A DNA stretch of 64,000 nt from Flavisericum labens (GCF_045446075.1 NZ_JBJJBQ010000003.1:325845-389844), one strand, 5' to 3'. Positions 43,826 through 53,408 are shown, counted from the first letter of the stretch. Notes: generated by a model from the letters alone, not told the origin. Numbers and translations are program-made.

Positions 43826-44992
43826 ATGAACTTTAATTTTCTCTCTCCGGTTTCAGATTTAGTACTTGCACATAACGAGCTACTGTCTGCACAAGCATTG
43901 GGAAGAAAAATTAAAATTCATTCTGCCCAGAATGGAATTCCTGATTTAGAAGGTGTAGATGTTGCCGTTTTAGGGGTTATAGAAAACCGAAACGATGTTA
44001 ACTATATTGGCGAAGAGTTTCAGTTGGATGAAATCCGAAAGGGATTTTACAGTCTATTCCCAGGAAGTTGGAATACCACAGTTGCCGATTTAGGCGATAT
44101 TAATAAAGGTGAAAGTGTTGAAGACACCTATTTTGCTTTAAAAGAAGCCATTGGTATTTTAGTGAAGAAAAGGGTGATTCCGTTAATATTAGGTGGCTCG
44201 CAAGATTTAACCTATGCCAATTATCGGGCTTACGATTCACTAATTCCTATGGTAAATATTGTTAATGTTGATGCTCAGTTTAATTTGGGTGATTCAACAA
44301 AACCTATTAAAAACAATAGTTTTGTGGGTAAGATTATTCTAGATAAGCCTTATAACCTCTTTAATTATGCCAATATTGGCTATCAAACTTATTTCAATTC
44401 CCAGGAAGAAATAGATTTGATGGATAGCCTTTATTTTGAATCGTATAGGTTGGGAGAAGTTTCTAAAGATGTTACTATTGTTGAGCCCGCATTGAGAGAT
44501 GCTCATATTGTGAGCATCGATTTGAATTCAGTAAAGAGTTCAGAAGTTAGTCTTAGGCAAAAATATTCTCCAAATGGTTTAGACGGAAAAGAAATTTGTG
44601 CTATTGCACGTTATGCAGGTATAAGTAATAAGGTAAGCTCTTTTGGGGTTTATGAATACAAACCCTCCAAAGATGATGAAATGACAGCCATGTTGGTGGC
44701 ACAAATACTTTGGTATTTCATTGAAGGTGTTAACTATCGAGTAAAGGACGACGATTTTTCGGATGATAGGAATTATAAAAAATTCATAACCTTGGTGGAA
44801 GAACAGGAGTTGGTATTTTATAAAAGCAATAAAACTGGAAGATGGTGGATAGAGATTCCTTTTTTGGCAGAAGTTAATAATAAATTAAAAAGACATACGT
44901 TATTACCATGCATGCATCAAGATTATCTTGATGCGTGCAATAATAAAGTGCCAGAGCGTTGGTACAAGGCTTTTCGAAAGAACAGCGTCTGA
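43826..44992 (+). CDS. arginase-fold (formimidoylglutamase-like) protein with altered metal site
   Basis: 388-residue protein of the ureohydrolase fold (arginase/agmatinase/formimidoylglutamase). The dimanganese motifs are recognisable but changed: GGSQ at 123-126 for GGDH, DAQFN at 149-153 for DAHxD, and SIDLN at 230-234 for SxDxD. Four of the six ligands (H, H, D, D) are thus Q126, Q151, N153 and N234; D149 and D232 remain. A normal two-metal hydrolase is unlikely. The C-terminal 100 residues are an extra domain. It sits between topA and gldKLMN, an arrangement I recall from other Flavobacteriaceae. Confidence 0.82.
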   Translation: MNFNFLSPVSDLVLAHNELLSAQALGRKIKIHSAQNGIPDLEGVDVAVLGVIENRNDVNYIGEEFQLDEIRKGFYSLFPGSWNTTVADLGDINKGESVEDTYFALKEAIGILVKKRVIPLILGGSQDLTYANYRAYDSLIPMVNIVNVDAQFNLGDSTKPIKNNSFVGKIILDKPYNLFNYANIGYQTYFNSQEEIDLMDSLYFESYRLGEVSKDVTIVEPALRDAHIVSIDLNSVKSSEVSLRQKYSPNGLDGKEICAIARYAGISNKVSSFGVYEYKPSKDDEMTAMLVAQILWYFIEGVNYRVKDDDFSDDRNYKKFITLVEEQELVFYKSNKTGRWWIEIPFLAEVNNKLKRHTLLPCMHQDYLDACNNKVPERWYKAFRKNSV

Positions 44993-45007
44993 TAGTAAAG
45001 TATAGTT

Positions 45008-45053
45008 AAACAGTCAATTTCATCGTTGAAACGCTGTTTTTTTACGATGAAAT
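45008..45053 (+). terminator. terminator with two competing hairpins upstream of gldK
   Basis: Hairpin A: AAACAG (45008-45013) with CTGTTT (45034-45039), inner TTTCA/TGAAA, then a T run. Hairpin B: ATTTCATCGT (45017-45026) with ACGATGAAAT (45044-45053), 10 perfect pairs, also followed by T-rich sequence. A and B share the TTTCA segment and cannot form together. Likely the end of the topA/arginase-fold transcript. Confidence 0.6.
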
Positions 45054-45074
45054 GTTATTTTTTTAGATAAAAAG

Positions 45075-45105
45075 TTGTTTTTTAAGAAATATATAAATAT
45101 GTTTA
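45075..45105 (+). promoter_or_regulatory. predicted promoter of gldKLMN
   Basis: TTG at 45075-45077, 20-bp spacer, TATGTTTA at 45098-45105 (one mismatch to TAnnTTTG). Transcription would start near 45112, giving a leader of about 37 nt before the gldK ATG. Confidence 0.5.
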
Positions 45106-45148
45106 CCATCTCAAAATTGAAGCAAGAATAATTAACCTCGAGTTTTCT

Positions 45149-46516
45149 ATGGATATGAAGAAGTTTATTTTATTAACCGCAGTATTGGCAATATTAACTA
45201 GTTGTGGCTCTAAAGATAGAGGCGAGCTGGTTGGTGTTAAAGGAAAAAAATGGCACCCAGAAAAGCCATATGGAATGGAACTTATTCCAGGTGGTGCATT
45301 TATCATGGGTAAAGCCGATGACGATTTAGCAGGTGTGCAAGATGCACCGTCTAAAACAGTTACAGTAAGAGCATTTTATATGGATGCTACCGAAATTACA
45401 AATAGCGAATACCGCCAATTTGTAAATTGGGTTAGAGATTCAATCGTTAGATACAAACTAGCTGTTTTAGCAGATGAAGTTGGAAAAGTTCCAGATGATG
45501 GAGGTATTGGAGAGTATGCGTTTAAAGATGCAGATACAGCCAACATGTCTGTTTATGAAAAATATATGTTCGAAAACTACACAGGTTTGGGACCAACAGG
45601 TTATGAAGGGCGAAAAATAAACAAAGATATCGAGTTGATTTTTGATACGGCCGATTATCCTGACGAGTACTACACTGAGGTTATGGATACTATGTATTTG
45701 CCTATGGAAGAATCTTATAATGGTCAACGTACTTGGGATGTAACCAAATTTAAGTTCCAATACAGCCATATGGACATTCAAGAAGCGGCTAGAAATAGAG
45801 GTATTAAGCGTAAAGATGTTATTATAAAAGAAGAAATTGAAGTTTATCCAGATACAACCGTTTGGATTAGAGACTTTGCTTATTCTTACAACGAGCCCAT
45901 GCACAATGACTATTTTTGGCATGATGCATATAGTGATTATCCAGTTGTTGGAGTATCTTGGGCTCAGGCCAAAGCGTTTTGTGAGTGGAGAACCATTAAC
46001 AAAAACTCTTACCAAAAGTCTAAAAAAGGATCTGCTATGGTAAATACTTTTAGATTGCCTTCTGAGGCCGAGTGGGAGTATGCTGCCAGAGGCGGATTGC
46101 AAGCTGCAACGTACCCTTGGGGAGGGCCTTACACAAAAAGTGATAGAGGATGCTTTATGGCAAACTTTAAACCTGTAAGAGGTGATTATGCAGCAGATCA
46201 AGCTTTATATACTGTAGAAGCAAAATCTTATGAGCCAAATGATTACAACTTGTATAATATGGCTGGTAACGTAGCAGAATGGGTGAATGCATCATACGAT
46301 CCTTCTTCATACCAATATACATCAACTATAAATCCAAGTGTGAATGATAACGACAATCAGCGTAAAATTGTTCGTGGGGGATCTTGGAAAGATGTAGCAT
46401 ACTTTTTACAAGTAAGCTCGAGAGATTACGAATATGCTGATTCAGCAAGAAGTTATATAGGTTTCAGAACCGTTCAAGATTACATGGGGACACAAGTAAC
46501 TAGCAGCGGAAAATAA
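45149..46516 (+). CDS. gldK: GldK, type IX secretion lipoprotein
   Basis: Outer-membrane lipoprotein (PorK homologue) that forms the periplasmic ring with GldN. Signal peptide with lipobox LAILTSC (Cys19), then a sulfatase-modifying-factor-like (FGE) fold through most of the protein (MELIPGGAFIMGKADDD, RAFYMDATEITNSEYRQF, YPVVGVSWAQAKAFCEWR, FRLPSEAEWEYAARGG, IVRGGSWKD). 455 residues. ATG at 45155 is an equally possible start. First gene of gldKLMN and likely under the promoter at 45075-45105. Confidence 0.96.
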   Translation: MDMKKFILLTAVLAILTSCGSKDRGELVGVKGKKWHPEKPYGMELIPGGAFIMGKADDDLAGVQDAPSKTVTVRAFYMDATEITNSEYRQFVNWVRDSIVRYKLAVLADEVGKVPDDGGIGEYAFKDADTANMSVYEKYMFENYTGLGPTGYEGRKINKDIELIFDTADYPDEYYTEVMDTMYLPMEESYNGQRTWDVTKFKFQYSHMDIQEAARNRGIKRKDVIIKEEIEVYPDTTVWIRDFAYSYNEPMHNDYFWHDAYSDYPVVGVSWAQAKAFCEWRTINKNSYQKSKKGSAMVNTFRLPSEAEWEYAARGGLQAATYPWGGPYTKSDRGCFMANFKPVRGDYAADQALYTVEAKSYEPNDYNLYNMAGNVAEWVNASYDPSSYQYTSTINPSVNDNDNQRKIVRGGSWKDVAYFLQVSSRDYEYADSARSYIGFRTVQDYMGTQVTSSGK

Positions 46517-46593
46517 TTTTTAATCAAATCAAAATCATAAACTAATTATTAACCTACTTAAGTAAATCTACTTAAAATTTAAAACCGAAAATT

Positions 46594-47229
46594 ATGGTAA
46601 AGTCAAAAGCAAACAAGAAATTTATGAATATGGCCTATGGATTAGGAGCCGCAATTGTAATTGTTGGTGCACTATTCAAAATTATTCACTTCGAAATAGG
46701 CCCACTTACAGGTAACGTTATGTTAACCATTGGTCTGATAACCGAGGCAATTATATTTGCTTTATCAGCGTTCGAACCTGTTGATGAAGATTTAGATTGG
46801 TCTTTGGTATATCCAGAATTAGCCGGAGGGCAATCAAGCAAAAGCGAATCAAAAGAAGATGCTCAAGGATTGTTATCTAAGAAATTAGACAACCTTTTAA
46901 AAGAAGCTAAAATTGATGGTGAATTAATCGCTAGTTTAGGCGACAGTATCAAAAACTTTGAAGGAGCAGCTAAAAATATGTCATCTACAGTTGATTCAAT
47001 TGAAGCGACTAAAAAATATGGTGAAGAATTGTCATTGGCCGCAGCACAAATGGAATCTCTTAATGGCTTGTACAAAGTACAGTTAGAAAGCATTAATAAG
47101 CAGGCTGCTATTAATGAAGAGTCTGTAGAAAATGCTACTAAATTAAAAGAGCAAATGCAATCATTAGCGTCTAATCTGTCATCATTAAATGGTGTTTACG
47201 GTGGTATGCTATCTGCTATGAACAAATAA
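46594..47229 (+). CDS. gldL: GldL, type IX secretion/gliding motor membrane subunit
   Basis: Inner-membrane subunit that, with GldM, forms the proton-driven motor for gliding and type IX secretion. Two N-terminal transmembrane segments (about 13-32 and 40-60) contain the Glu in FKIIHFEIGPL that is considered part of the proton path. The rest (about 70-211) is a cytoplasmic, helical, coiled-coil-like tail. 211 residues. In the conserved order K-L-M-N. Confidence 0.96.
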   Translation: MVKSKANKKFMNMAYGLGAAIVIVGALFKIIHFEIGPLTGNVMLTIGLITEAIIFALSAFEPVDEDLDWSLVYPELAGGQSSKSESKEDAQGLLSKKLDNLLKEAKIDGELIASLGDSIKNFEGAAKNMSSTVDSIEATKKYGEELSLAAAQMESLNGLYKVQLESINKQAAINEESVENATKLKEQMQSLASNLSSLNGVYGGMLSAMNK

Positions 47230-47278
47230 TTAGGGGTTAATCCTAAATTTATTAATTAACCAAAAACCTAATTAAAAC

Positions 47279-48841
47279 ATGGCCCAAGCAAATTTATCAC
47301 CCAGACAGAAAATGATTAATCTGATGTATTTGATATTCATTGCGATGCTAGCATTGAATATGTCGAAAGAAGTACTTTCAGCATTCGGATTAATGAACGA
47401 AAAGCTTACAGATTCTAACCAAGCTACAGAACAAAGAAATAATAATTTCGTAGCAAGTTTAGAACAAAAAGCTACAGATCAGCCAGAAAAATATAAGCCT
47501 TTAAAAGCTAAGGCCGATCAAATTGATGCCTTGGCGCACGAGTTTGATGGTTATCTAGAAGACTTGAAAGGTAAAATGACGGCAAAACTTGATGATCCTA
47601 CCGATTATGAAATCATGGATAAAGGGACTTACCTTGACGAGAATTTCTTTAAGGGCGACAAGTTAAAAGAAGATGGAAAGGAATTTTTAAACCAAATCAA
47701 CTCCTTTAGAGAAGGTGTAGTAAGTATTCTTGAGAATGAGCCTGGGATGGATCACATTGTAAAAGATGTGAAAGAAAAATTCAGCACTAATCAAGAAATC
47801 AATAGAGATGGTATCAAAATTGATTGGTTAGAATATCACTACAAAGGATTTCCTTTAGTGGCATCATTAACAAAAATGACCCAGTTACAGGCTGATATCA
47901 AAACTACAGAGTCTGAAATCCTTTCTAATATGTTACAAGGAACACTTTCAACTGAAGTGTCTATGACCAACTATACCACTTTGATGGAAACTTCTAAATC
48001 AGCTTACTTTAATGGCGAGCAGTTTGATGGTCAAATCGTATTAGGTCGTAAGGATGCTACTACGAAACCTAAAAGAGTTGAGTTAACCTTGGATGGAAGA
48101 AAGCTTTTAGAAAATCAGTACTCTATTGAAGACGGTAAGGTGAAATTGAAAATAGGAACAGGTGGTGTTGGTGAGCATAAAATTGAAGGTATGCTAATCT
48201 TTGGTGAAGATGGTGAAGAAATTGAGGTACCTGTTAACTCGTCATTTGCAACTGTAGCTAAGCCAAATGCTGCAACGATTTCAGCCGATAAAATGAATGT
48301 GGTTTACCGTGGTGTTAAAAACCCAATGACCATTTCTTTTGCTGGTATTCCAGACAATAAGGTTAGCGCTAGTGCTCAAGGTTTATCTAGAGCTGGTGGT
48401 AGCCGATATGTAATGGATGCTACAAGAATCCAAGGTAGAGAAGTAACCATTAGTGTTACTGGTACATTACCAGATGGTAAAAAAGTAAGTGATAATGCTA
48501 AATTCAGAATTAAAGATTTACCGAAACCAACCGGAACCATTAGAGGTGAAGATGGCCAAGTAAAAATGCAACGTAACAGCCTTGAGATTTCTACTGTTGG
48601 CGCTATGTTTGATGATTTTGACTTTGAATTGCCATTACGAGTTACAGGATTTAAATTTAAAGTTCCAGGACAGCCTACAATAAATGTTAACGGAAATAAG
48701 TTAGATAGTAGGGCAAAAAGCGCATTGCGTAAAGCAAAACGTGGTTCTTCGGTTCAAATATTTGATATTGAAGCTAAGGCTAGTGGTGTAAGTGTTATAC
48801 TTAAGAAAGTATCGCCAGTGCTTATTGAACTTACAAATTAG
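47279..48841 (+). CDS. gldM: GldM, type IX secretion/gliding motor periplasmic shaft
   Basis: Dimeric protein anchored by one N-terminal membrane segment (about 14-32, MINLMYLIFIAMLALNMSK) and extending through the periplasm to contact the GldK/GldN ring. A helical D1 domain is followed by beta domains (about 225-520). 520 residues, full length. It transmits motor motion from GldL. A hairpin lacking a T tract follows before gldN. Confidence 0.97.
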   Translation: MAQANLSPRQKMINLMYLIFIAMLALNMSKEVLSAFGLMNEKLTDSNQATEQRNNNFVASLEQKATDQPEKYKPLKAKADQIDALAHEFDGYLEDLKGKMTAKLDDPTDYEIMDKGTYLDENFFKGDKLKEDGKEFLNQINSFREGVVSILENEPGMDHIVKDVKEKFSTNQEINRDGIKIDWLEYHYKGFPLVASLTKMTQLQADIKTTESEILSNMLQGTLSTEVSMTNYTTLMETSKSAYFNGEQFDGQIVLGRKDATTKPKRVELTLDGRKLLENQYSIEDGKVKLKIGTGGVGEHKIEGMLIFGEDGEEIEVPVNSSFATVAKPNAATISADKMNVVYRGVKNPMTISFAGIPDNKVSASAQGLSRAGGSRYVMDATRIQGREVTISVTGTLPDGKKVSDNAKFRIKDLPKPTGTIRGEDGQVKMQRNSLEISTVGAMFDDFDFELPLRVTGFKFKVPGQPTINVNGNKLDSRAKSALRKAKRGSSVQIFDIEAKASGVSVILKKVSPVLIELTN

Positions 48842-48852
48842 AAAAACTATTT

Positions 48853-48878
48853 GGGATGGTTATTGAACCAACCATCCC
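48853..48878 (+). promoter_or_regulatory. hairpin between gldM and gldN
   Basis: Stem GGGATGGTT / AACCATCCC, 9 perfect pairs, 8-nt loop; an alternative inner stem TGGTT/AACCA is possible. No T run follows, so it is not a standard terminator. It could stabilise or process the message and set the GldM:GldN ratio. Confidence 0.6.
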
Positions 48879-48908
48879 GAATATTGATAATACAAAATAA
48901 AATTTAAG

Positions 48909-49799
48909 ATGAATCTAAAAAGTTTTTTATTAACCGCTGCAACTGTTTTAACGGCCTCAAGTATGTTTGCACAAGCCAATATACTCAACGCCACAAGTCC
49001 TGAGGAAATTGGTGTAAGAACCGAAGCTCAGAAAGCAGTTGACAATGATAAGCCATTGGAATATGGTTATGTTGATGATAGGGATATCTTGTATTCTAAA
49101 CAAGTATGGGAAAAAATCGTTCTAGATGAGCGTGCGAACTTTCCTTTGTACTATCCTATAGACACTAACAATATTGGTAGCAATAGAAGGTCGTTGTATG
49201 ATGTGCTCATGAAGAACATCCAAAACGGTACAATAGGGGATATTTATGATGATTCTTATTTTACTACAAAGCGAACTTTAAAAGATATTGAAGGAGCACT
49301 AAAGATGATTGATACCACAGAGTTGGGTATTGAGCAAATTAATGCTGGTGAAGAACTGTCTGCACAATATATTATTAGAAGAGACATTACAGCAGCTGAT
49401 ATTAAAGAGTATCGCATTAGGGGACTTTGGTATTTCGATAAGCGACAAAGTGAAATGAAATACAGGCTACTAGGTATTGCTCCTGTTGCGCCCGATGTAA
49501 ACTTTATTGATTCTGATACACCAGATTTGGTAGAATTGTTTTGGGTATTTTTTCCAGATGCAAGGGAGGTATTGCACGAAGCCAAATCATTTAATGATAA
49601 AAATAGTTCTATGCCGTTTTCTTTTGATCATGTGTTGAACGCTAGACGTTTTCAGGCATATATCTATAAAGAAGAAAATGTTCAGCAAGACCGTACTATT
49701 CCAGAATATGTATCAGACAATGCTTTGATGCAGTTATTGGAATCTGAAAGGATTAAAGATAAAATTAGAGATTTTGAGTTGGATATGTGGACTTACTAA
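48909..49799 (+). CDS. gldN: GldN, type IX secretion periplasmic protein
   Basis: Periplasmic protein (PorN homologue) that forms the ring with GldK under the outer membrane. Signal peptide ending SMFAQA (about residue 20), then the family region VDDRDILYSKQVWEKIVLDE and LYDVLMKNI. 296 residues. Last gene of gldKLMN, 67 bp after gldM, with a strong terminator downstream. Confidence 0.96.
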   Translation: MNLKSFLLTAATVLTASSMFAQANILNATSPEEIGVRTEAQKAVDNDKPLEYGYVDDRDILYSKQVWEKIVLDERANFPLYYPIDTNNIGSNRRSLYDVLMKNIQNGTIGDIYDDSYFTTKRTLKDIEGALKMIDTTELGIEQINAGEELSAQYIIRRDITAADIKEYRIRGLWYFDKRQSEMKYRLLGIAPVAPDVNFIDSDTPDLVELFWVFFPDAREVLHEAKSFNDKNSSMPFSFDHVLNARRFQAYIYKEENVQQDRTIPEYVSDNALMQLLESERIKDKIRDFELDMWTY

Positions 49800-49826
49800 T
49801 CCAATGAAAATATCAAATAGTTATAG

Positions 49827-49858
49827 AAAGACCATCATGAAAATGATGGTCTTTTTTT
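49827..49858 (+). terminator. intrinsic terminator of gldKLMN
   Basis: 12-bp perfect stem AAAGACCATCAT / ATGATGGTCTTT closed by a GAAA tetraloop and followed by a T run. It ends the type IX core operon. Confidence 0.92.
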
Positions 49859-49908
49859 GTTTATGTTACTGATGAAAACGGCTTTTCTGAGTATATTCGT
49901 ATAAAATT

Positions 49909-50955
49909 ATGCAAACAGATTATATTATTGTAGGTGTTGGTATAGCGGGCATTAGTTTTTGCGAACAGCTAAAGACGAATAAGAAAACTTTTGTGGCATT
50001 TGATGATGCTTCTCAGCAATCATCAACCGTAGCGGGTGGTTTGTACAACCCGGTTGTACTTAAGCGCTTTACATCGGTTTGGAAAAGCAAAGAACAGCTT
50101 AACATAGCCTTACCGCTTTACGCCCAAATTGAAAAAGAACTAAACGTAAAATTGGATTATAAACTTCCAGTTTACCGAAAATTTGCATCGCTCGAAGAGC
50201 AAAATGATTGGTTTGTGGCATCAGACAAGCCATTACTTTCTGAATACATTTCAACAGATATTATCAAAAATAAAAATCAAGCTATTGAGGCGTCTTTTGG
50301 TTTTGGCGAAGTGCTCCAAACAGGCCGAATTGATGTTAAAACTATGGTTGAAGCTTATAAATCTGACCTATTGAAAAAGGGACTACTGATTGAAGAATCT
50401 TTTAAATACGATGAGCTGAATACTAAAAATGAAGAGGTGGTTTACAAAGACATCACGTCAAAGCATATCGTTTTTGCCGAAGGTTTTGGGCTAGTTAAAA
50501 ATCCGTTTTTTAAAAATTTGCCATTGCTACCCGCCAAAGGTGAACTTTTAATTATTAAAGCCCCTAATTTGAAAATTGACTACGTTCTAAAGTCAGGTGT
50601 ATTTTTAATTCCGTTGGGTAGAGAGTGTTATATTGTTGGTGCCACATACGAATGGAAGGATTTGAGTAATAAAACAACCGAAAAGGCTAAAGAAATACTT
50701 CTGGGTAAGTTAAAAAAGTTGCTTGCTTGTGATTTTGATATTATTAATCAAGTAGCAGGTGTTAGACCAACGGTTAAGGATCGCAGGCCTTTGGTTGGAC
50801 AGCACCATCGCCATGAAAATATGTTTGTGCTTAATGGTTTAGGAACGCGTGGCGTTATGATTGGACCTTATGTAGCTAAGCAACTTTACAATTTTGTTGA
50901 AAATGGTACACCTTTAGAAAAAGAGATTGATATCAAACGATTTGAAAAAGAGTAG
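49909..50955 (+). CDS. FAD-dependent oxidoreductase (D-amino-acid oxidase fold)
   Basis: 348-residue flavoprotein of the DAO family. The dinucleotide-binding motif is at the N-terminus (DYIIVGVGIAGISF, G8-x-G-x-x-G), with AGGLYNPVVLKRF as the substrate-side loop and a C-terminal RPTVKDRRPLVG / GLGTRGVMIGP FAD-binding region. No signal peptide. It probably oxidises an amino-acid-like amine; the substrate is unknown. It follows the gldN terminator in the same direction. Confidence 0.85.
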   Translation: MQTDYIIVGVGIAGISFCEQLKTNKKTFVAFDDASQQSSTVAGGLYNPVVLKRFTSVWKSKEQLNIALPLYAQIEKELNVKLDYKLPVYRKFASLEEQNDWFVASDKPLLSEYISTDIIKNKNQAIEASFGFGEVLQTGRIDVKTMVEAYKSDLLKKGLLIEESFKYDELNTKNEEVVYKDITSKHIVFAEGFGLVKNPFFKNLPLLPAKGELLIIKAPNLKIDYVLKSGVFLIPLGRECYIVGATYEWKDLSNKTTEKAKEILLGKLKKLLACDFDIINQVAGVRPTVKDRRPLVGQHHRHENMFVLNGLGTRGVMIGPYVAKQLYNFVENGTPLEKEIDIKRFEKE

Positions 50956-50983
50956 GTGTTGGTATAGTTAGGACGTACACCTG

Positions 50984-51370
50984 TTATTTTTTCTTAGCCA
51001 AAGATTTATCATAACTCATAAAAAAGTTAATCCAAATATTTCTGGAAATCCTCATTATGATTGGCATAAACACGATTAAAGTGCCAACAATGGAAATGAA
51101 TATCCAATTAAGGCTAGCGTTAAAAACAAAGTAGCTTATTACAAATGCGGCTACAGCAAAAGCAATTCCTACGGCATAACTTACGTACATAGCGCCATAA
51201 AAAAAGGAAGGTTCGATTTTGTATTTGGTGCCACAATGGCTGCATTTTTCGTTCATGCTTAATGCTTCAGAAAGTAAATACGGATTTTTGTTGGCGTACA
51301 TGGATTCCTCGTGGCATTTAGGGCATGTACCAGTAAATATGCTATATAGCTTTGTTCCTTTTTTAAACAT
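50984..51370 (-). CDS. DUF983 family membrane protein with zinc ribbon
   Basis: 128 residues: an N-terminal zinc-ribbon with C16-P-K-C19 and C43-S-H-C46, then two transmembrane segments (about 58-80 and 86-108). Matches the DUF983 layout; the function of the family is not established. Convergent with the FAD oxidoreductase and divergent from the ABC-F gene. Confidence 0.83.
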   Translation of the reverse strand: MFKKGTKLYSIFTGTCPKCHEESMYANKNPYLLSEALSMNEKCSHCGTKYKIEPSFFYGAMYVSYAVGIAFAVAAFVISYFVFNASLNWIFISIVGTLIVFMPIIMRISRNIWINFFMSYDKSLAKKK

Positions 51371-51456
51371 ATTATTTAGTGTATTTTTGCAGGCGCAAAT
51401 TCGGTTGTAAAATTACATATTTATATTAATGGGTTTGTGCTAAAGGTTACATTTCT

Positions 51457-53367
51457 ATGATGAATATTCATAATTTATCGATTTCATTCCAAGGAGAATA
51501 CCTCTTTGAAGATATTACGTTTAAGCTTGGTAATGGCGACAGGGTTGGTCTTATTGGCAAGAATGGTGCTGGAAAATCTACCATGCTTAAAATTTTGTCG
51601 AAGGAAATGGAACCCGATACGGGACAAATTGCAGCCGATAAGGAACTGAAAATAGGCTTTTTAAAGCAGGACATTGATTTTGTTTTTGGCCGAACGGTTT
51701 TAGAAGAGTCGTATGAAGCTTTTACCGAAATAAAGGAACTGGAATCAAAAATGGAGGCTGTTAATACCCAAATGGCTGAGCGTACCGATTATGAAAGTGA
51801 GGGTTACCATCAACTGATGGTTGATATTAACGAATTGCAGCACCAATATGAAATTATAGGTGGATATAATTATCAAGGCGATACCGAAAAAATACTTCAA
51901 GGTTTAGGTTTTAAGCGTGAAGATTTTGATAAACTAACCGATACGTTTTCCGGAGGTTGGCGTATGAGAATCGAACTGGCCAAATTACTGCTTCAAAATA
52001 ATGATATCTTGCTTTTGGATGAGCCTACTAACCATTTGGATATTGAATCGATTATTTGGCTGGAAGGTTTTCTAAAGAATTATGCCGGGGCCGTAGTTAT
52101 TGTTTCGCATGATAAAATGTTTTTGGATAACGTAACTAACCGAACTATTGAAATTTCCTTGGGAAGAATTTACGATTATCCAAAACCGTATTCAAAATAT
52201 TTGGTGTTACGCGAGGAGCTTAGGGAACAGCAGTTGGCATCGCAAAAAAACCAGCAAAAACAAATTGAGCAGACCGAAAAACTCATTGAAAAATTTCGTG
52301 CCAAGGCGTCTAAAGCAACCATGGCGCAATCGTTAATAAAAAAGCTCGATAAAATTGATAGAATTGAAGTAGACGAAGATGATAACAGTGTGATGACACT
52401 TAATTTTCCGATATCGGTTACGCCTGGGAAAGTGGTGGTTGAGGCTGAAGAAATTTCAAAAAGTTACGGTGATAATCGAGTACTCACTAGTGTAGACTTA
52501 TTGATTGAACGCGATAGCAAAACCGCTTTTGTTGGCCAAAACGGACAAGGTAAATCGACACTGGCTAAAATCATTATAGGTGAAATAAAGCACAAAGGGC
52601 ATTTAAAACTGGGTCACAACGTGCAAATCGGCTACTTTGCCCAAAACCAAGCCGAGTATTTAGATGGCAACAAAACCGTACTCGATACCATGATTGATGC
52701 TGCCAACGAAACCAACCGTAGTAAAGTTAGGGATATTTTAGGGTCGTTTTTATTCCGCGGCGAAGAGGTAGAAAAATATGTAAGGGTGCTTTCTGGGGGC
52801 GAACGAAACAGGTTGGCATTGGCCAAATTGATGTTGCAACCTTTTAACGTACTGGTTATGGATGAGCCTACAAACCATCTGGATATTAAATCTAAGAATG
52901 TGCTAAAGGAAGCTTTAAAACGTTTTGCGGGTACGTTGATATTGGTATCGCACGACCGTGATTTTCTTCAGGGATTGACCAATATTGTTTATGAGTTTAA
53001 AGACCATAAACTAAAAGAATATTTGGGAGACATTGATTACTACCTAGAACAGCGCAAAGTCGATAATTTACGTGAAGTTGAAAAACGGACAGTGGTTAAA
53101 GAAACTCCGAAAGAGAAGAAACAACAAAGTTATGAAGTGCAGAAAAAACTGAAATCACTTAATAATAAGCTAAGTAATGTTGAATCTAAAATAAACCAAT
53201 TAGAACGCGATATAAGAGCTATTGATGTGGAATTGGAGACCAACTACGAAGAAACGTCTTCAAAACCCAATTTCTTTGATAACTACCAAAAAAAGAAAAC
53301 CGATTTGCAAGACTATTTGCAACAATGGGAGGATATTCAGCTTGCAATTGAAGCTTTTGAAGTCTAG
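51457..53367 (+). CDS. ABC-F family ATPase
   Basis: Cytoplasmic protein with two ABC domains and no membrane segments, of the class that acts on ribosomes. First domain: Walker A GKNGAGKST (about 35-43), FSGGW signature, LLLDEPTNHLD. Second domain: GQNGQGKST (near 360), LSGGERNR, LVMDEPTNHLD. The linker (about 240-300) is charged and helical, and a C-terminal coiled coil (about 550-630) resembles that of Uup. 636 residues. Two adjacent ATGs (51457, 51460) are possible starts. Confidence 0.93.
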   Translation: MMNIHNLSISFQGEYLFEDITFKLGNGDRVGLIGKNGAGKSTMLKILSKEMEPDTGQIAADKELKIGFLKQDIDFVFGRTVLEESYEAFTEIKELESKMEAVNTQMAERTDYESEGYHQLMVDINELQHQYEIIGGYNYQGDTEKILQGLGFKREDFDKLTDTFSGGWRMRIELAKLLLQNNDILLLDEPTNHLDIESIIWLEGFLKNYAGAVVIVSHDKMFLDNVTNRTIEISLGRIYDYPKPYSKYLVLREELREQQLASQKNQQKQIEQTEKLIEKFRAKASKATMAQSLIKKLDKIDRIEVDEDDNSVMTLNFPISVTPGKVVVEAEEISKSYGDNRVLTSVDLLIERDSKTAFVGQNGQGKSTLAKIIIGEIKHKGHLKLGHNVQIGYFAQNQAEYLDGNKTVLDTMIDAANETNRSKVRDILGSFLFRGEEVEKYVRVLSGGERNRLALAKLMLQPFNVLVMDEPTNHLDIKSKNVLKEALKRFAGTLILVSHDRDFLQGLTNIVYEFKDHKLKEYLGDIDYYLEQRKVDNLREVEKRTVVKETPKEKKQQSYEVQKKLKSLNNKLSNVESKINQLERDIRAIDVELETNYEETSSKPNFFDNYQKKKTDLQDYLQQWEDIQLAIEAFEV

Positions 53368-53408
53368 TTTTTTATGTTTATTTTAACTGATTAAATCAAC
53401 AATTTAGG

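Noticed and set aside
45467..46201. 244-codon open frame on the minus strand opposite gldK
   Set aside because: Antisense to a conserved gene, no family-like composition; a frame shadow of gldK.
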